DNA from: Trichoderma breve
Taxonomy: Eukaryota > Ascomycota > Sordariomycetes > Hypocreales > Hypocreaceae
Assembly (NCBI RefSeq): GCF_028502605.1
Contig: NC_079232.1
Location: 4,216,001-4,280,000 of the forward strand
Length of the DNA stretch: 64,000 nucleotides
Direction: 5' to 3'
Shown piece by piece: positions 44,570 to 57,900 of this stretch (position 1 is the stretch's first letter; every line of letters starts with the position of its first letter). Position numbers and translations under genes: made by a program. The notes beneath the pieces are model-generated. The model had not been told where the DNA came from and made no database searches. It worked only from the letters and a program-made list of their open reading frames with translations.

Positions 44570-47500
44570 TTATGCTGATGATCCTTCTGTTACCTTCTTT
44601 GATTGTCCTGATTTGTCCAAATCATCGTCCACTGCTGGGGGAGCTGGAATATCTACGCCGAGGACCCTGTGTTCCATCCCGACGTATCCATCACTTACGA
44701 CAATAATATCCAGCTTACGTGCCTCTTTGGCCTTGGGCGGGGGAAGCTCGAGCACCGTTCGAGCAGAAGGATATGAGCCTTGGCCGAGCGGCTTCTTTAC
44801 TCCTGAACTGCCTGCAGAAGGACTGCCCCAACCGAGGCGTTTCACGGCAATGACCTCGTCTTTGGCGACATCCGCGACAATGACGAACCATCCTTCATTC
44901 TGGGGCTTGTGGAACTTTGGCGCCCAGATGCGTGCGTCGCGGTCGACGAGGGGGTTGAGACGCTTGACGTTTACGGTGAGTGAAAGCGTGGTGATGTCGG
45001 TGACGGTGACGGCGACGTTGGGGAGCATCGACGCGGCGCGCTTGAAGCGAGCTTGGAGGTTAGATGGAACGTGGAGTTTCTTGGCAAACGCGGTGATTTG
45101 GTCTTGCGAATACGTGCTGATTGTCGCGAGCGTCGTGTCGTTCTTTGTAGAGTCTGGTTCTACACCGGGCAAGATTGATGCGGGAGGATCGGTTGGCCAT
45201 CTGGCGCACTTGATGCTTTGAAGAAGCTTCATCATCTGCAGACAGCTAGAGAGGAAACCCATCTCGGTGAGGACGTCGATGGAGGCCTGGATGATACGAA
45301 TTGCCTGGTCAAGCACACTGGTCTGATCACCGACGTAATCGGTAACGGGGAGCTCAATGCGCGACATGAACGCCTGCAGCAAGAGGAACGACTTGACATG
45401 AGGATCCCACATGGGTAAATTGAACGAGTTTCCAGGAAAAGGAAGATTCTGCGAAAGCACCTCATTGACCAGATCTTCGTTGTGGCGGACGGGCAGCTCA
45501 TCGTATTCCGTTGCGTGACACATCCACGACAAGACGTTCAAGAAGCTGGCATTTGCCTTGGCATTGCGCGAGAGATACCGAATGGTCATGTGCGACAGGT
45601 AGTAGTAACTCATGATCTTGCCGAGGGGAGTAGGGTCGACGTCGCCGTTGGGGAAGACTTCGACGCACTTAGACTCGTCGAGCTCTTCGAGGGATTTGTC
45701 GACCATGTCAATCATGAATTCGTTGGCTAGCTGCTGAGCGGCGATGGTGCTGTGTTCTTCAGCCGAAATCTCCAGTCCGTAGTAAGACGGGTTCTTGTGT
45801 AGTCGTCTAAAAAAGAACGTCCATGTCAGATAGTCGAGTGCGTCTTGTTTATTCATAATCGTCTCTGCAGAGATTTCTGCGCAGATATGGTTGTCCAAGA
45901 CTTTGTGTAGGGTTGATTCCACGGGGAAACCGGTGTGCAAAAAGTGCTTGTAGAAATCCTTCTTGGCATCTTGGGTAAAGATTCGGGCCACACCAGAGTT
46001 GTCAAACTGAGGTCGTCCAGCTCGTCCCAACATCTGCAAGACGTCTGTGAGATCCATGTCCTTGTAGCCGCTGGTCTTGGCGTCGTAGAACTGAGTGCCC
46101 TTGACAACGACAAGGTGGGCGGGCAGGTTCACACCCCATGCAAGGGTACTGGTTGCGACGAGGATCTGAATCTTGTTGTTCAAGAAGAGCTCTTCTGCAA
46201 TCTGTCGGTCAGACTCGACGAGACCAGCATGATGGAGGCCAATGCCAAAGTTGATGGCTTCTCTTAGCGCATCATCCTTTACACGCGACAAGTTGAGTTG
46301 TAAATCTTCTTCGTCCATTCGAAGGAAGCGTCGTGGGTTGTCCTCCATACCGCAGTAGTTGATTAGATCCTTGGCAGTGAGGCGAGTCTGTCGACGGGAC
46401 GCAACAAACACAATGACGGGTTTCTCAGGGCTGTGGTTCTTGATTGCCAAAAACGTTGGCCGGTTCATAGATTGCATCAATGGGCAGAAGCCTCTAACTT
46501 CGGGGAATCCATCAATGTACAGCTCCAGAGGGACGGGGCGGACGGAATGCCTAAAGTTGAAGAGGCCTTCCTTTACACCAAGCCAGTTAGCCAGGTCAGT
46601 GGCATTGGCACATGCTGTCGACATGCCAAGCAGCCTGACTTTGTTCTTTGTCGAGGATGAAATATAGTTCATTCCTAGTTAATCAGTTAGCAGCCGGACT
46701 ATCTTAGATTAAAAGAAGGTCATCTTACGAGAAACAATAATCTCCAAAATCGGGCCACGGTCTCCAGCCAACAAGTGAATCTCATCGATAATCACCAAGC
46801 TGACCTGCCTAACATATCCTCTGGTCTGCCAAGAACGAGAAATACCATCCCACTTCTCAGGCGTCGTGATGATGATGTCTGCATCCTTGATAGTCCTCGT
46901 GTCGGGAGTGTTGTCACCGGTCAACTCAACCAGTTTGAGTCCCAGGGGCTTAGCAAGACGGTTCCCCCAGTCTATGACACGTTCGCGAACCAGGGCCTTC
47001 ATTGGCGCGATATACACCACCTTGGACTTGGGTCGTTCTCGGAATGCCCACCACATGGCAAGCTCGGCAGCAACAGTCTTTCCACTACCTGTAGGAGAAC
47101 CTAGAAGAACGTTTGCTGAAGTATGGTACAGAGTATGGAAGATTTGAGTTTGCATCGGGTTGAAGAAGCTGAATCGCTTGGCATAGAGCTCTTCTAGTCC
47201 GGGATTCTTGAGCGCCGTGATGGGAAGGGGTTGCAGGTTAAGCAAGTCTGTATACACACTTTCTGTGTCTGGTCGAATGAGATGTTGGAAAGAAACAGGA
47301 GTTACCGTCTCCGATCCAAGCCATCGGTCAGAGATGGCTCGAACGTAGATCTGTGTCGGTAATGGGTCTGACAGAGGAATGGTGAAATTCAGTTCATGCT
47401 CATCATGCAGCTTTCTCCTGTTGAGAATAAAGTACTCGTGATGGTAAATCTCTGAAGTCTCCGAGTTCTCGACCCAAATGTAGAAGGATTCCGACGTTCC

Positions 47501-50500
47501 ATGGATGTGATCTTTCCACAGGAAGTCGGGGATAACATACAACTTGATACGCAATACATCTCGGTTCAGAGGGGCAATCTCAGCCTCCACATGAACCATT
47601 GGGAAATTGTTGAGTATCTTGGCAATGTTCTTTCCAGCACCCTGGTTGTGTACCAAACTTCCGATCTCTGCAGGCTCCATTTCCTTCATGACGTCGATTG
47701 TCAAGTTCTCTTTGGAATCGAGTTGGTTGAGGATTGGCTTCTGGAGCTCAAACTGATGGAGAGGATGTTGAAACGGCCAGATTCTCTTCTCAATTGACTT
47801 GGACAGGGTCAGAAGCACTAGACATTGGTGGCCCCATCTACGGTTGAGAGCAAGCATGAACAAGGCTCTGCAGATTCGACCGGATTGCTGAGCAACATAG
47901 TTCATATCGTTGGTAAGAGCGAAATCGTCTGGCTGGATCTTGGAAATGTATGACTGCAGCAGAATATTGGTCTTTACCTGAGGCGTGTCAATGCCTTTGT
48001 CAACATCGCAAGGAACAATGTCTTTGAACTGCAGCAGCTCCTTTGCTTCGCTGTCTCTGGACTGGATATTGTCAAACTCTCCACTCATACTAATCATCTT
48101 CAAGACGTCGGCCTCGGTGGCTTGAGGATTCATCATTGTGTTGAAGACTTGGATGCTCGAGTGAAGGATGTAGTATTGACTGGCAATGCGACCAATATCC
48201 TTGCTGCGGAGCTCTTCGGTATTCTCATTAAAGATGATCATCTGCGATTGCTGCAGAGTTCGCGCGGCTTGTATCGCCAGTTGGCGACGTCGCTGAACCA
48301 GGTTCGGATCATCACGTATTTCTGCCCACTCAATGCCATAAGTCATCGGGCTCCTCTGCATACGCACAAACAGATATGAGTATCCTATCCATTGTACGGC
48401 TTCTGGAATCGACGTGACAGTGCCCAACGCGATTTCGGCATTGAGATTGTCAACCAGCTTGGTCGAGAATTTTGATTCGATGGGTTGCTGTTCCGTAATG
48501 GCTGATAAGTAGTGTGGAAGCTTGTCAAGAGTGGTACAGATCATGCCGATACCAGTGTCTTCAAACTGGGGACGACCGGCACGACCAAAGATCTGAAGCA
48601 CATCAAGAATGCTGAGATCAATGAATTTACCGTCCTGTGCACTGTATACCTGAGTACCCTTAATAACGACCGCCGCAGCCGGCAAGTTGACACCCCATGC
48701 CAGAGTAGCAGTACAGCAGAGAACTTTGAGCACGCCATCGGCAAAGAGTCGCTCCATGAGATTTCTGTCTGCTCTTGCCATACCAGCATGGTGAACACCG
48801 ATACCCTTGGAGAGCAAATCTCGAATATCCTTGGACTTGGACTGGCCTATATCTCGTGATGCCTGGCCATAATGAGGATGTCCTGATGGATCAAAAAGAT
48901 CGACACAGAACTGCTCGATTGCCTTTTGGTGAAGCATCCTTGCCGTTACCATAGTGTCTCTCCGAGAATGCACAAACACCATGACTTGATGATCGCGCTG
49001 CAGCATCTCTTTGACCTTGTCGAAAGCAACGTTATCCAAGTTGTCCTTAGACGTCTTGGACCCGGCCTTTCCTTTGACACCGATGAAGTGCTGCTCTAGT
49101 GGAACAGGGCGGAATGAAGCATCAAAATAGAACAGACCAGCATACTTGTTTACCTTCAAGAAATCGGCAACGTCGACGTAGTTGGGCAGGGTAGCACTCA
49201 GGCCGATAATTCGAATGAGCGACTGAGTGCTTTCTACCTGCCTCTCTGTTCGAGCAACAAGAGATTCTAGAACGGCTCCACGCTCGTCATGAAGCATGTG
49301 AACTTCATCGATGATGAGCAGCCTCACCTTTTGCACCAGCTCCGTATCTCCAGTTCCCTTTCTGGTGACAACATCCCACTTTTCAGGGGTGGTGACGATG
49401 ATTTGAGTTTGCACAATTTCAGCCTTGGTGAGCTGCATATCACCAGTGTATTCTCGACACTTGATGCCCAGCCATGCAAGACGCTTGCCCAGCTTCTCGG
49501 TAACTTCGGCTGCCAGAGCCTTCATGGGCGCGACATAGACGATTTTGAAGTCCTCTGTGTTGACAGCAAATTCAGTCGCCTCGGGGTTCTCAATAGGATT
49601 TGGCTGAATATGCTGGCCAATAGTGTGAAGAATCGTGAGCATGGCTGCATCAGTTTTACCCTAATCATAATCATCAGCATTGGTAGAGAGAGCTTGTCAC
49701 GAAGTCGAGTGAACTTACCGCACCGGTTGGAGCACAAATCAACATGTTCTCACTCGTCTTGTATCCAACTGGAAAGACCAAACTCTGCATCCGGTTGAGT
49801 GTCTTGTACCCCTTGAATGTATTGCGGCAAAGCCCATCTAAATCAGCAATTTTGATGAGTTTCTCCCCTGGGCCCGGTACGCCTTTCTTTCCAGCTGGCA
49901 CGAAATACTCTTCATATTTCTCAAACTGAAGACGCTCACTACCAACCGGTAGGCCGTACTTTTTACCAGAAGAGCTCAGGGTGTTTCCCGCATTGTATGC
50001 CCTGTAAACGTGAGGGTACTGAGGCTCTTTGGCGTAGCTGGGCGCAAGGGCAGCGTTTTTGTGCTGGTAGTCTCGCATACGAAGAGCCTCATCTCTCTGA
50101 GCTTTGGTCAAAAGTTTTCGTCCTTGGGTTTCCGGCTGCTCATGGTGAGCCGAGGCGGAAGCAACAACTTCATCTTTGTGTCCCAAGAGCTCAATGATAA
50201 AGTCCAAGTCATCAAACCCAACCAAATCAGTGAGATGAGCCTGCAGTTCATCTTCGGGCTGGCCAGATGACAGCACGCTCACGATCTGAGACTCGAAAAC
50301 ATCTGGAGACATGCCATTCTTGGCTGCAATGGAAGCACATTTGGCGGCAAGCCACTCGGCCCCAAATCCACCAGCGGCTGCACCGGTGCCATCCTCCGCA
50401 AAGTCGCTGCTGTAGTACTCCTCGTCCTCGTCAGAGATGAAGTCCCAGACGTCGTGGCCGCTGGTCGTAGAGGAATAGCCACCAAAGTCGTCGTCGTCCA

Positions 50501-50627
50501 GATCGGCATCAGCATCGGGCGCTTTGATGCTATTTTGAGGCAGCTTGAGATTAGCAAGGGCCGCCTGCATAGCAGCAAATTGCTGCCTCCACTCGGCCTC
50601 TGCGCTCAACAGATCAGCTGAGGCCAT
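44570..50627 (-). CDS. SLH1: Two-cassette Ski2-like helicase Slh1 (ASCC3 orthologue)
   Basis: Three exons, 50627-49719, 49660-46729 and 46674-44570, giving 1981 aa. Introns have GTAAGT and GTAAGA donors. The first intron cuts the Walker A motif between APTGA and GKTDAA. The first helicase cassette has DEVH at about residue 420. The second has GSPTGSGKT at about residue 1160 and DEIH at about residue 1260, each followed by SAT-type and RAGRPQF motif VI sequences and a Sec63-like domain. Slh1/ASCC3 belongs to the RQT/ASC-1 complex, which splits collided ribosomes in ribosome quality control. The other two-cassette paralogue, Brr2, is less likely, because the acidic N-terminal segment (DADADLDDDDFGG) and the CRNTFKGYKTLNRMQSLVFP context fit the Slh1/Mug81 group. 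Confidence 0.92.
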
Positions 50628-51192
50628 TGTTGGTCCAACGTCTAACTTATTCTTGAGAGCTGTAGTAAATCAGAGATCGAGCGAGCGCAGTCGATCCAAA
50701 CGCAAAAAAGTCGCAATCTATAGCTTTGGCGTTCTTGATGCTTGTGGTCTCCTCCAACCTTTTATTGTCCCGCAGAAATGCTCGAAATCCGACTGACGCA
50801 TAACACTGGAGAGTCATACACCGGGGCGTTCACCGCTTGCCCCACTGGAAACCAAAAGCCGTCCGGGCCCCACTAATTCGCCTGAAAGACATCACCTTAC
50901 AGCGCTGAATCCTGCTTGTCGCACGCCTGGAATTAGCGGGGTCCGTTGTGCTAGGGCGCCTAAACTCCGCCCGTGCAGCCCTGCGGAATGAATCAACCAA
51001 CATTAGCGCACTCGAAACTCCTCTTGAAACACCAGACCTCTTTGAACATCGACTTCATCCATTTCCCACCTCTTTAACGCACTCCTTTGACCTGCAATTT
51101 CAACCCGCACACTCGCCGCGCACGATTCTGCACCTCCTTACTCGAACATCTAGACGGATAGACCAAGATACGATCCACAGAATTCGCCCAAC
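50628..51192. promoter_or_regulatory. Divergent promoter, SLH1 and YKT6
   Basis: 565 bp between two housekeeping starts. The YKT6 side is C/A-rich. No coding sequence seen. Confidence 0.55.
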
Positions 51193-52150
51193 ATGAAGCT
51201 TCACTACATCGGCGTACGTCCAATCGAGTTGCCCTGCTACCCTTTGTCTTCACCGAATCCTCGAGCCTAATCGTCCCTTTTGGCTAACATAGAATCTCTC
51301 GAGATAGATCATCCGCAACGATAGCCAGCCCGCAGTCGAGATCGTTTCCGAGAAGGAGCTGAGCGCATACTCGCGCTTCACACGCAGCAAGTTCGTCCCC
51401 CCCGCAGGAAGCCAGCCTCGTCTCTCCCAAGGCACCGATTTGCCCAAGCAACAACTAACAAGATCTTCTCCAGCTATGGCGAGTTCATGAGCCTTTTCGC
51501 AAAGACCGTCGCCGAGCGCACCCGACCCGCCCAGCGACAAGACGTCGAAGAACAAGGTACGGAATCCAAACGCCTTCCTCCCTCCCTTGCCAAAACTCCC
51601 CAAAGGGGGGAGGGGGGAAAGAAAACCATCACCAGCCCATGACCGCTCACATGCAATCAACCTAGACTACACTTTCCACGCCTACGGCCGCACCGAGGGC
51701 ATCTGCGGCATCATCATCTCCGACCACCAATACCCCGCCCTGGTCGCCCACCAGCTTCTCAGCAAAGTCGTCGACGAGTTCCTCACCAAGCACCCGCGCT
51801 CCTCGTGGGCCACCGGCGAGCCCGTCCTGCCCTTCCCCGAGCTGAAGGATTACCTCGAAAAGTACCAGGACCCGCAGCAGGCCGACAGCATCATGAAGAT
51901 CCAGAAGGAGCTTGACGAGACGAAGATTGTTCTGCACAAGACTATCGAGAGCGTGTTGCAGCGAGGAGAGAAGATTGACGATTTGGTGGCGAAGAGTGAT
52001 GGTCTGAGCGCTCAGAGCAAAATGTTTTATCGTATGACAACCCCTGTCTTTTATCTTTTTCCCCTTTGTGATCATTGGAATTGGTTTGCTAACATGTTTT
52101 CGAAAATAGAGCAAGCAAAGAAGCAAAACTCTTGCTGCGTGTTGATGTAA
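51193..52150 (+). CDS. YKT6: R-SNARE Ykt6 (longin SNARE)
   Basis: Five exons, 51193-51213, 51308-51390, 51474-51556, 51666-52031 and 52110-52150, giving 197 aa. The first exon is 21 nt (MKLHYIG) and all four junctions keep phase. The longin domain runs from IIRNDSQPAVEI to about residue 125 and includes SNYGEFMSLFAKTV and DYTFHAYGRTEG. The R-SNARE helix is DETKIVLHKTIESVLQRGEK through AQSKMFYQQAKK, with the central Arg in VLQRG. The C-terminus CCVLM is a palmitoylation plus CAAX prenylation site. Ykt6 acts in ER-Golgi, vacuole and autophagosome fusion. Confidence 0.95.
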
Positions 52151-52682
52151 TTAGGTCGTTTCATTTGGCGTTGCATGCGGTTCATGTTTCAGCAACAAAT
52201 GGGGTGTTTGCTTTGAAAGATTGGTTATTACGAAAGACACACAACTCGCACAATACCTCCTACCTATATTTAATACGTATCACACAACACACAATGGGAA
52301 AGACGAGGGTGTTCACTGCGAATTTTGCACACAAATATATAAAAAATACCAAATGATATTTTCGTTAAAGTTTTCATAAGACTGCTCAACACAGCCGTGT
52401 TTCGCTTTGTAATATTTTATATATCCGCCATCAAGGCTGGCCCCCGGGGCTATGCACTAATGCTATTGAATAAAGTAGAAGGGAACCTTGAAGAAGTCGG
52501 GTAATCGAGTATGAAGAAGAAAAAATGACAGATGAAATGGAAGTAAGTGAGGGCATATGGGTAGGTTAGCTAGTTACGCACGCCAGGCGGCTAAAATCAT
52601 AAAAAAGAAGATAAAGAAGAAAAAATAAGGGTTTAAAAAATAGACAAGAATACATCAGTCAGAAACAGAAAAGGTCGTTCCG
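52151..52682. other. Convergent intergenic
   Basis: 532 bp between the YKT6 stop and the stop of the disordered protein gene. It is AT-rich, with the AAGAAGAAAAAA stretch at 52600-52640. No gene. Confidence 0.55.
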
Positions 52683-54989
52683 TCATGCTCCTTCAAGAAC
52701 CACACGTGAGCTCTTTCGATAGCCACCACCACCACCTTGCGGAGCATTCGCCCTGCTAGCAGGATGCACCAAGACCGGGACCGCGGTCCTCGTCTCGACA
52801 AGCCGCTTGTTCTTGTCTAGCTTGATGTTGGAGGCCGCGTCAGGCGCGGGCTCGCCCGGGTTCCTCCTCGAAGTGGAACGATTCAGAGGCACCAGCATTT
52901 TACGCTGCTGCCTTGAGACGCTAATTTGCCGCGCAATCGAGATTTCCACGGCCTCGTATAGGGCCTTTTCGACCTCTTCTTCGCCTGCATCGGTGCGGAT
53001 GGACGCCATGGACATTTGGTGTTGGTGTTGGTGTTGCTTCGGAGGCGCAGTTTCCTGAGAGGTTGCTGTGGGTTCGGCTACGCGGTTTGTGGGTGGAGGA
53101 GGCGGTGGTCCTGATGGCTTTTTGAGGATGGATCGCGGCTGTGGTGGTTGTGGTTGTGGTTGTGTGGATACGGAGGCAGGAGATTCAGATAACTGCTCAG
53201 CGACTTTTGGTACGCTGGGCTGCTCGGATGGCGATTCTTTGCGATGGAACTTGGAGATGAGGCGCTCGCGTCGCTCTGGCGTCGTTTCGGCGTCTGCGGG
53301 TGCGGGCAGAGGTGGTTCGTCGTTGGAGGGGGTAGAAACTGAAGTCGTTCTCTTTCTCGACTGTGCTGGGACTTTATACATGGCTGGAGTCGGAAAGTTG
53401 ACCACGGCAGCAGGAGTGGTGTTGGATCGTCTCCGTGAGGAGCCCCTAGGGGGGTTGCCTGCTGGGGCCTGGCTGGGCACGGCGAGAGATTCTGATGGTG
53501 TGCTCTCTGGTAAAGGTGAGCTGCCTCTCCGTACTATCTCGATGGGTATAGATCTATCTCGGTAGCTTTTGGCTGCAGGCAGGTTTAGGTTTTGTATCTT
53601 GATTTGTCGTCGGTCAGGCAAGCTAGGCCTTGGTGACGGTTGCGGCGGCTGCTGCAGCGACTGCAGAGAGTCTTGTGATTGTTGTGGCTCCCGAGGTTCC
53701 TCGGGTTTTTCCAACTCTTTTGAGTTTGATCGCTGAGGTCTTGGTGAGGGCGCAGGCCGTTTAGGTGCCTCGGGACGTTGAGGCACCTGGATCTCCCGAA
53801 CTTCTTGAACCTCTTGAACCTCTTGAACCTCTGGAGCCTCCTGTACTTCTTGCAGCTTCGCAGTCTGTTCTGCTTGTGCTTCCAGCTGCGACTCTTTTGG
53901 TGGTTGAGATTCCTGGGCCTGTTGCAGGAAATATTGGTACTGCTGCTGCTGCTTCTGAAGAATATTTCCAAACATGATGCTGTAGCGCTCCATTTCAATT
54001 GTCGGAATCTCAATACTCAGCAGTGACTGTAGTTGTTTCGGTTGCTCAATCTGAATCTGCGGCGGAGCAGGAGCTTCTCGTGTCGGTGCTGCTGTGTCTC
54101 GTGGCAGCACAGGCATCTCGGGGACCGGATGTCTCGATAAGCTGCCTGAGCTGTCTTTGCGTGCCGTTGACCCCTTTCTGTCACTCTCTTTATCACCACC
54201 AATTTTCGATACATTGGTACGACTTCCAAGGTCCATGCTCTTGCCCGAATCTGTACCCGCTGCTCGCGAGGCCGAGCTATCGGCCGGCTTAGATCGCTTC
54301 GACTTTGTCCTACTAAAAGGATTCCATCTTTTCGACATTGATCTTGACATGCCATTGGGATTAGGATTGGATTCCGACACATCTCCCCCAGAAGTTACTG
54401 TCGTAAGGACTTGAGTCTGGTTCCATGGTGCCTCGGCAGATCCAGGAGGGTGGCTGGGACTTCCAAGTGCCATTCCGATCGTAGTTGGTGTATCGCCGCC
54501 GTTTATTGAAGGTGGTGCCAGTGAAGATGAAGTTGGCGTATTTTTGGAAATTGATGCTGGCGACGATATCTCGCGTGGATACGGGATGTGGTATTGCCGG
54601 ATAGTTCGTCCTTCCAAGTGTCTCGTACTCGTAGAGCGATCAACAGAGATCGTCGCCTTCGAATCTAAACTGATCTGATCGGTAGACCTGCTATATCCAA
54701 ACTGATCAACTTGTCTAAGCCGTCCGGCGGCAGAATTGGCATCCAGGCCTGAAGAATGGTAAGGACTGTGGTTTTGAGAAGGGCTAGCAGCGCTTTCAGT
54801 CGCGACTGATCTGAGCGACGCGGACGAGGCCGGTTTATAAGAGGACTTGTGATCCCCATCTGCCCATTTTTGCGGGCCCTCTTCTGATGCTGCATAAGTC
54901 GGCGTGCTGCTGTGGGCAAGCTCAGATTGGGAGAAATTTTGTTTTTGCAAGGTTGCGGCGTCCCCTGCCCGTACCTTGAACAGCCCCAT
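52683..54989 (-). CDS. Large disordered Pro/Ser/Gln-rich protein, unknown function
   Basis: Intronless, 768 aa from the ATG at 54989 (MGLFKVRAGDAATLQ). Nearly all of it is low complexity: Ser/Pro/Thr-rich segments, basic patches (SKRWNPFSRTKSKRSK), an EVQEV repeat near residue 390 and poly-Pro near residue 640. One short helix-forming island, about residues 328-353 (LLSIEIPTIEMERYS, then IMFGNILQKQQQQYQYFL), stands out as ordered and is likely the conserved core. The C-terminus has a helical QRKMLVPLNRSTSRRN region. No enzyme motif. A cell-polarity, cytoskeleton-linked or regulatory role is conceivable but not shown. Confidence 0.7.
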   Translation of the reverse strand: MGLFKVRAGDAATLQKQNFSQSELAHSSTPTYAASEEGPQKWADGDHKSSYKPASSASLRSVATESAASPSQNHSPYHSSGLDANSAAGRLRQVDQFGYSRSTDQISLDSKATISVDRSTSTRHLEGRTIRQYHIPYPREISSPASISKNTPTSSSLAPPSINGGDTPTTIGMALGSPSHPPGSAEAPWNQTQVLTTVTSGGDVSESNPNPNGMSRSMSKRWNPFSRTKSKRSKPADSSASRAAGTDSGKSMDLGSRTNVSKIGGDKESDRKGSTARKDSSGSLSRHPVPEMPVLPRDTAAPTREAPAPPQIQIEQPKQLQSLLSIEIPTIEMERYSIMFGNILQKQQQQYQYFLQQAQESQPPKESQLEAQAEQTAKLQEVQEAPEVQEVQEVQEVREIQVPQRPEAPKRPAPSPRPQRSNSKELEKPEEPREPQQSQDSLQSLQQPPQPSPRPSLPDRRQIKIQNLNLPAAKSYRDRSIPIEIVRRGSSPLPESTPSESLAVPSQAPAGNPPRGSSRRRSNTTPAAVVNFPTPAMYKVPAQSRKRTTSVSTPSNDEPPLPAPADAETTPERRERLISKFHRKESPSEQPSVPKVAEQLSESPASVSTQPQPQPPQPRSILKKPSGPPPPPPTNRVAEPTATSQETAPPKQHQHQHQMSMASIRTDAGEEEVEKALYEAVEISIARQISVSRQQRKMLVPLNRSTSRRNPGEPAPDAASNIKLDKNKRLVETRTAVPVLVHPASRANAPQGGGGGYRKSSRVVLEGA

Positions 54990-57900
54990 TGTTGAGCAAC
55001 CAGGGCCAGACTCTGTGAAGAAGACGAGGACTGGCCTGGGAACAAAGTCGATCAGAAGCGATCATGCGATGATTTTCCCTCTTGGCTCAGCACACGGGGA
55101 AGAGGCGTTTGATAAAGGTAAGATGCTCTTAGTTGGCAACCGGCGAACTATTGGCACCAGTCCAGTAATAGCGCCGAAGTGGCGGATCGGCATGAAGACA
55201 GTGGCGTTTCGAAATCCAAAACGCAATACCTGTCCTCCGACTTGCACATTCATCCACCTTTAAAGGCCTTGCATACTTAGCGGCGTCCTTTCGGGGCACG
55301 AGAGCAAATGCTACCTACTCACCGGGGTAGGACAAGGCCATCTTCACCTGGGCGACTTGTTGGCTTGTTAGAGACCCCATGTTTACTTTGACGCTGCAAG
55401 CGGAAAGACCCCTAGACGCCGGCGCGGCGCATAACAATGTACGAATAGTCGTATGAGCGGGCACTCGGTGTGTGTTACTTGATGCATCAAGGCGGCAGAC
55501 AAAGGGCCTCACCGCCCCTGTAGCGGGAGACTTGGGGCAGCCATGTCATCGAAATGCGGAACTTGGGCCACGATCTTGGCCAGTAGCATAACGCGCGGCA
55601 CTTCTGGTTGGCAAAGCTATGTTTGAGGTTGATGAGAGGGGTCGCGATGTCCGGATGTTAAGGCGGCTTGATCCGCACCAGGATGGCTAGGCCAGGGCCC
55701 AAATCAGGGACTAGCAAGGATTGCCGGATTGGGCAAGCTGGAGAAATTGGGTTCCATTCCATTCCGAGTTTGCGAGCGATTACAGGCGGAAATCTGCTCT
55801 GTAACAAAAAAGCAGCCTCGGGACAGTGGGGGAAATGACCGGCATGGATATGTTTGTAGGATCGATATAGCCGACGAGCTGGGCGGTTTTAGCATTGATC
55901 CAACACGGCGAATTATCGATTGTCGGTAACCGTCACCGCCTTGGTGCATTGGGGATACTGCCCGGCATTTAAGCTACCGCCTACGATACTACCTCCAGTC
56001 CTTAGTTGGGCGTCAGAATCTCATACAAAAACAAAAGCACAGACAAAATGTTATTCTCAAACACGTTGATCAATTAAAGAGACTACAAATATAGCAACAA
56101 ACTGCAGCAGAAATATGCTTGAACCGACGTTCCAGAAATCCATAGCGAATATCTCCCAGCCAGTGGCCGATCTGAGATCAGACGCGGTGGCTCCTCAGCC
56201 CCCTGATAATTTAACATGGCGGGGTGCGACACTAAGCTCGACTCCTGAAGACATGCTGCGACAGCCCTGTTGGCCGGTGCCTGACTGTGCTGGTGCTGTC
56301 CTTTGTTTAGATTTTGACTCCGTAAGCCACGGAGCACATGCGAAAAAGTACGCTCTATGCGTCGTGACGTTGCAGATGCGAAGAGGCCGAAAGGGGATTA
56401 AGCGATGCTACGGAAGCTCGTTTATCGTAGTCAACCTCCGAGCGACAGATGGCCTACGCCTCCGTTTTACCGCTTGCAGCTAAGCCAAATCTCTGCCTTC
56501 TTTTAATCTTTATTCAAGGGTCTCTTCCGAGCTGCAATACTTCGTATATCAATCAACATGGGCATATTCAGCTCTTGCGTTGGCCCTTGCTGTTCCCATC
56601 GGTTCCTCTTCCTCCTTGTAATTTGCTGCTGGGATTTGTCGACTCACTTTGTCAAGGGGATGCCCTCTGCGTTTCACTTCTTCCGTGGACGAGGCTGCCT
56701 GGCATTTATTATCCTCGTCGTATTTCCGTGCGCAATGTACTTTACACATTGCATCTGTATAATTAGAAAAGCACCGCTTCCTCAACTATGTAAGAGGTTG
56801 GAGGATGACCCCAGAAAAGGCAGTATATCGATAGCGTTACTTGCTTGCCAAGGAAGTGGCGGCGGGACAAAGGGGACGGTGACATTTTACAGCCTTGCAT
56901 CGACTACATATGCCAGTCAACATGTCTCTGCTGTCAGAGACACCACAATGCACCCCATCGCAAGTCATACGATAAACAATAACCTCAATATTGTTTCCAA
57001 AGGTGGATTCTGACAGCTTGTTGTTTTGTTATTGTATCAGATAGAGAGCAGGGTCCGTTGGGAGATGGCGGGAATAGTCTAATAGCTTACACGTCAGATG
57101 CGCAGCAGCTTACTGCAATTTCGGGATGACATCCGACGAGCATCGACATATTTAACCTCTGTATCCTGCATTAAACAATCGCCATTGGTGTCAGCGGTAC
57201 GATATCCGGAATTGATCTCGAATGACCCTAGTAACGAGCAACCATCTCTTAGAAAGATTCCACTCGATATATATCAACGTTTTTGAAAGTTACATAATGC
57301 CTGGTCATTTATCAGACGTAGCTGGTGGTTCTGCGGAAATCCGTGATAAAGGCTCACGATTCTGAGTGCAACCCTAATGGCGATTCTATGGACGCCAATT
57401 TTGTGCCAGCGATACAATTCTCGACCATTATGTTGATAAACGGAAGAAAAAAAGAAGAGGCAAGATTTTATAAAGCGAGGGCAACAGCATTAAGGAGAAG
57501 ATGCGAGTATAGCGGAATGGGAGGCAATGTCACTGCGGAAATTGCCATCTATAGTCATACTCTCGGACAATGAAGACAGAAATTACTAGTGTTTGATAAT
57601 AGAAACCAATATGATTTACTCCCATCCTCTGTATAGAGGAGGAAATTACAGTCAAATCTCATCATTTCACGATACCTTCTCCGTCCCACTTACAACAGAG
57701 GATGGGGAAATGGGGCCCCGCTTGGGAGAGGAGAGTTCCGTTTCATGTGATCCAATCTCTGATCAACTATTAGTCATTGTCAACTATCCAAAATCTTGTG
57801 GCAGATGATCTGGACACGGATGATCCTTTTGGGAGACATGGGCATGATGGATGCGCGAAGGAATCCGGAGCGTGACTCGACTCTTTCGGCTCTCACCGAC

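Noticed and set aside
56558..57013. 151-codon Cys-rich ORF with two hydrophobic stretches
   Set aside because: Good ATG context, but no recognisable family, no splice signals and no neighbour context; kept only as a note.
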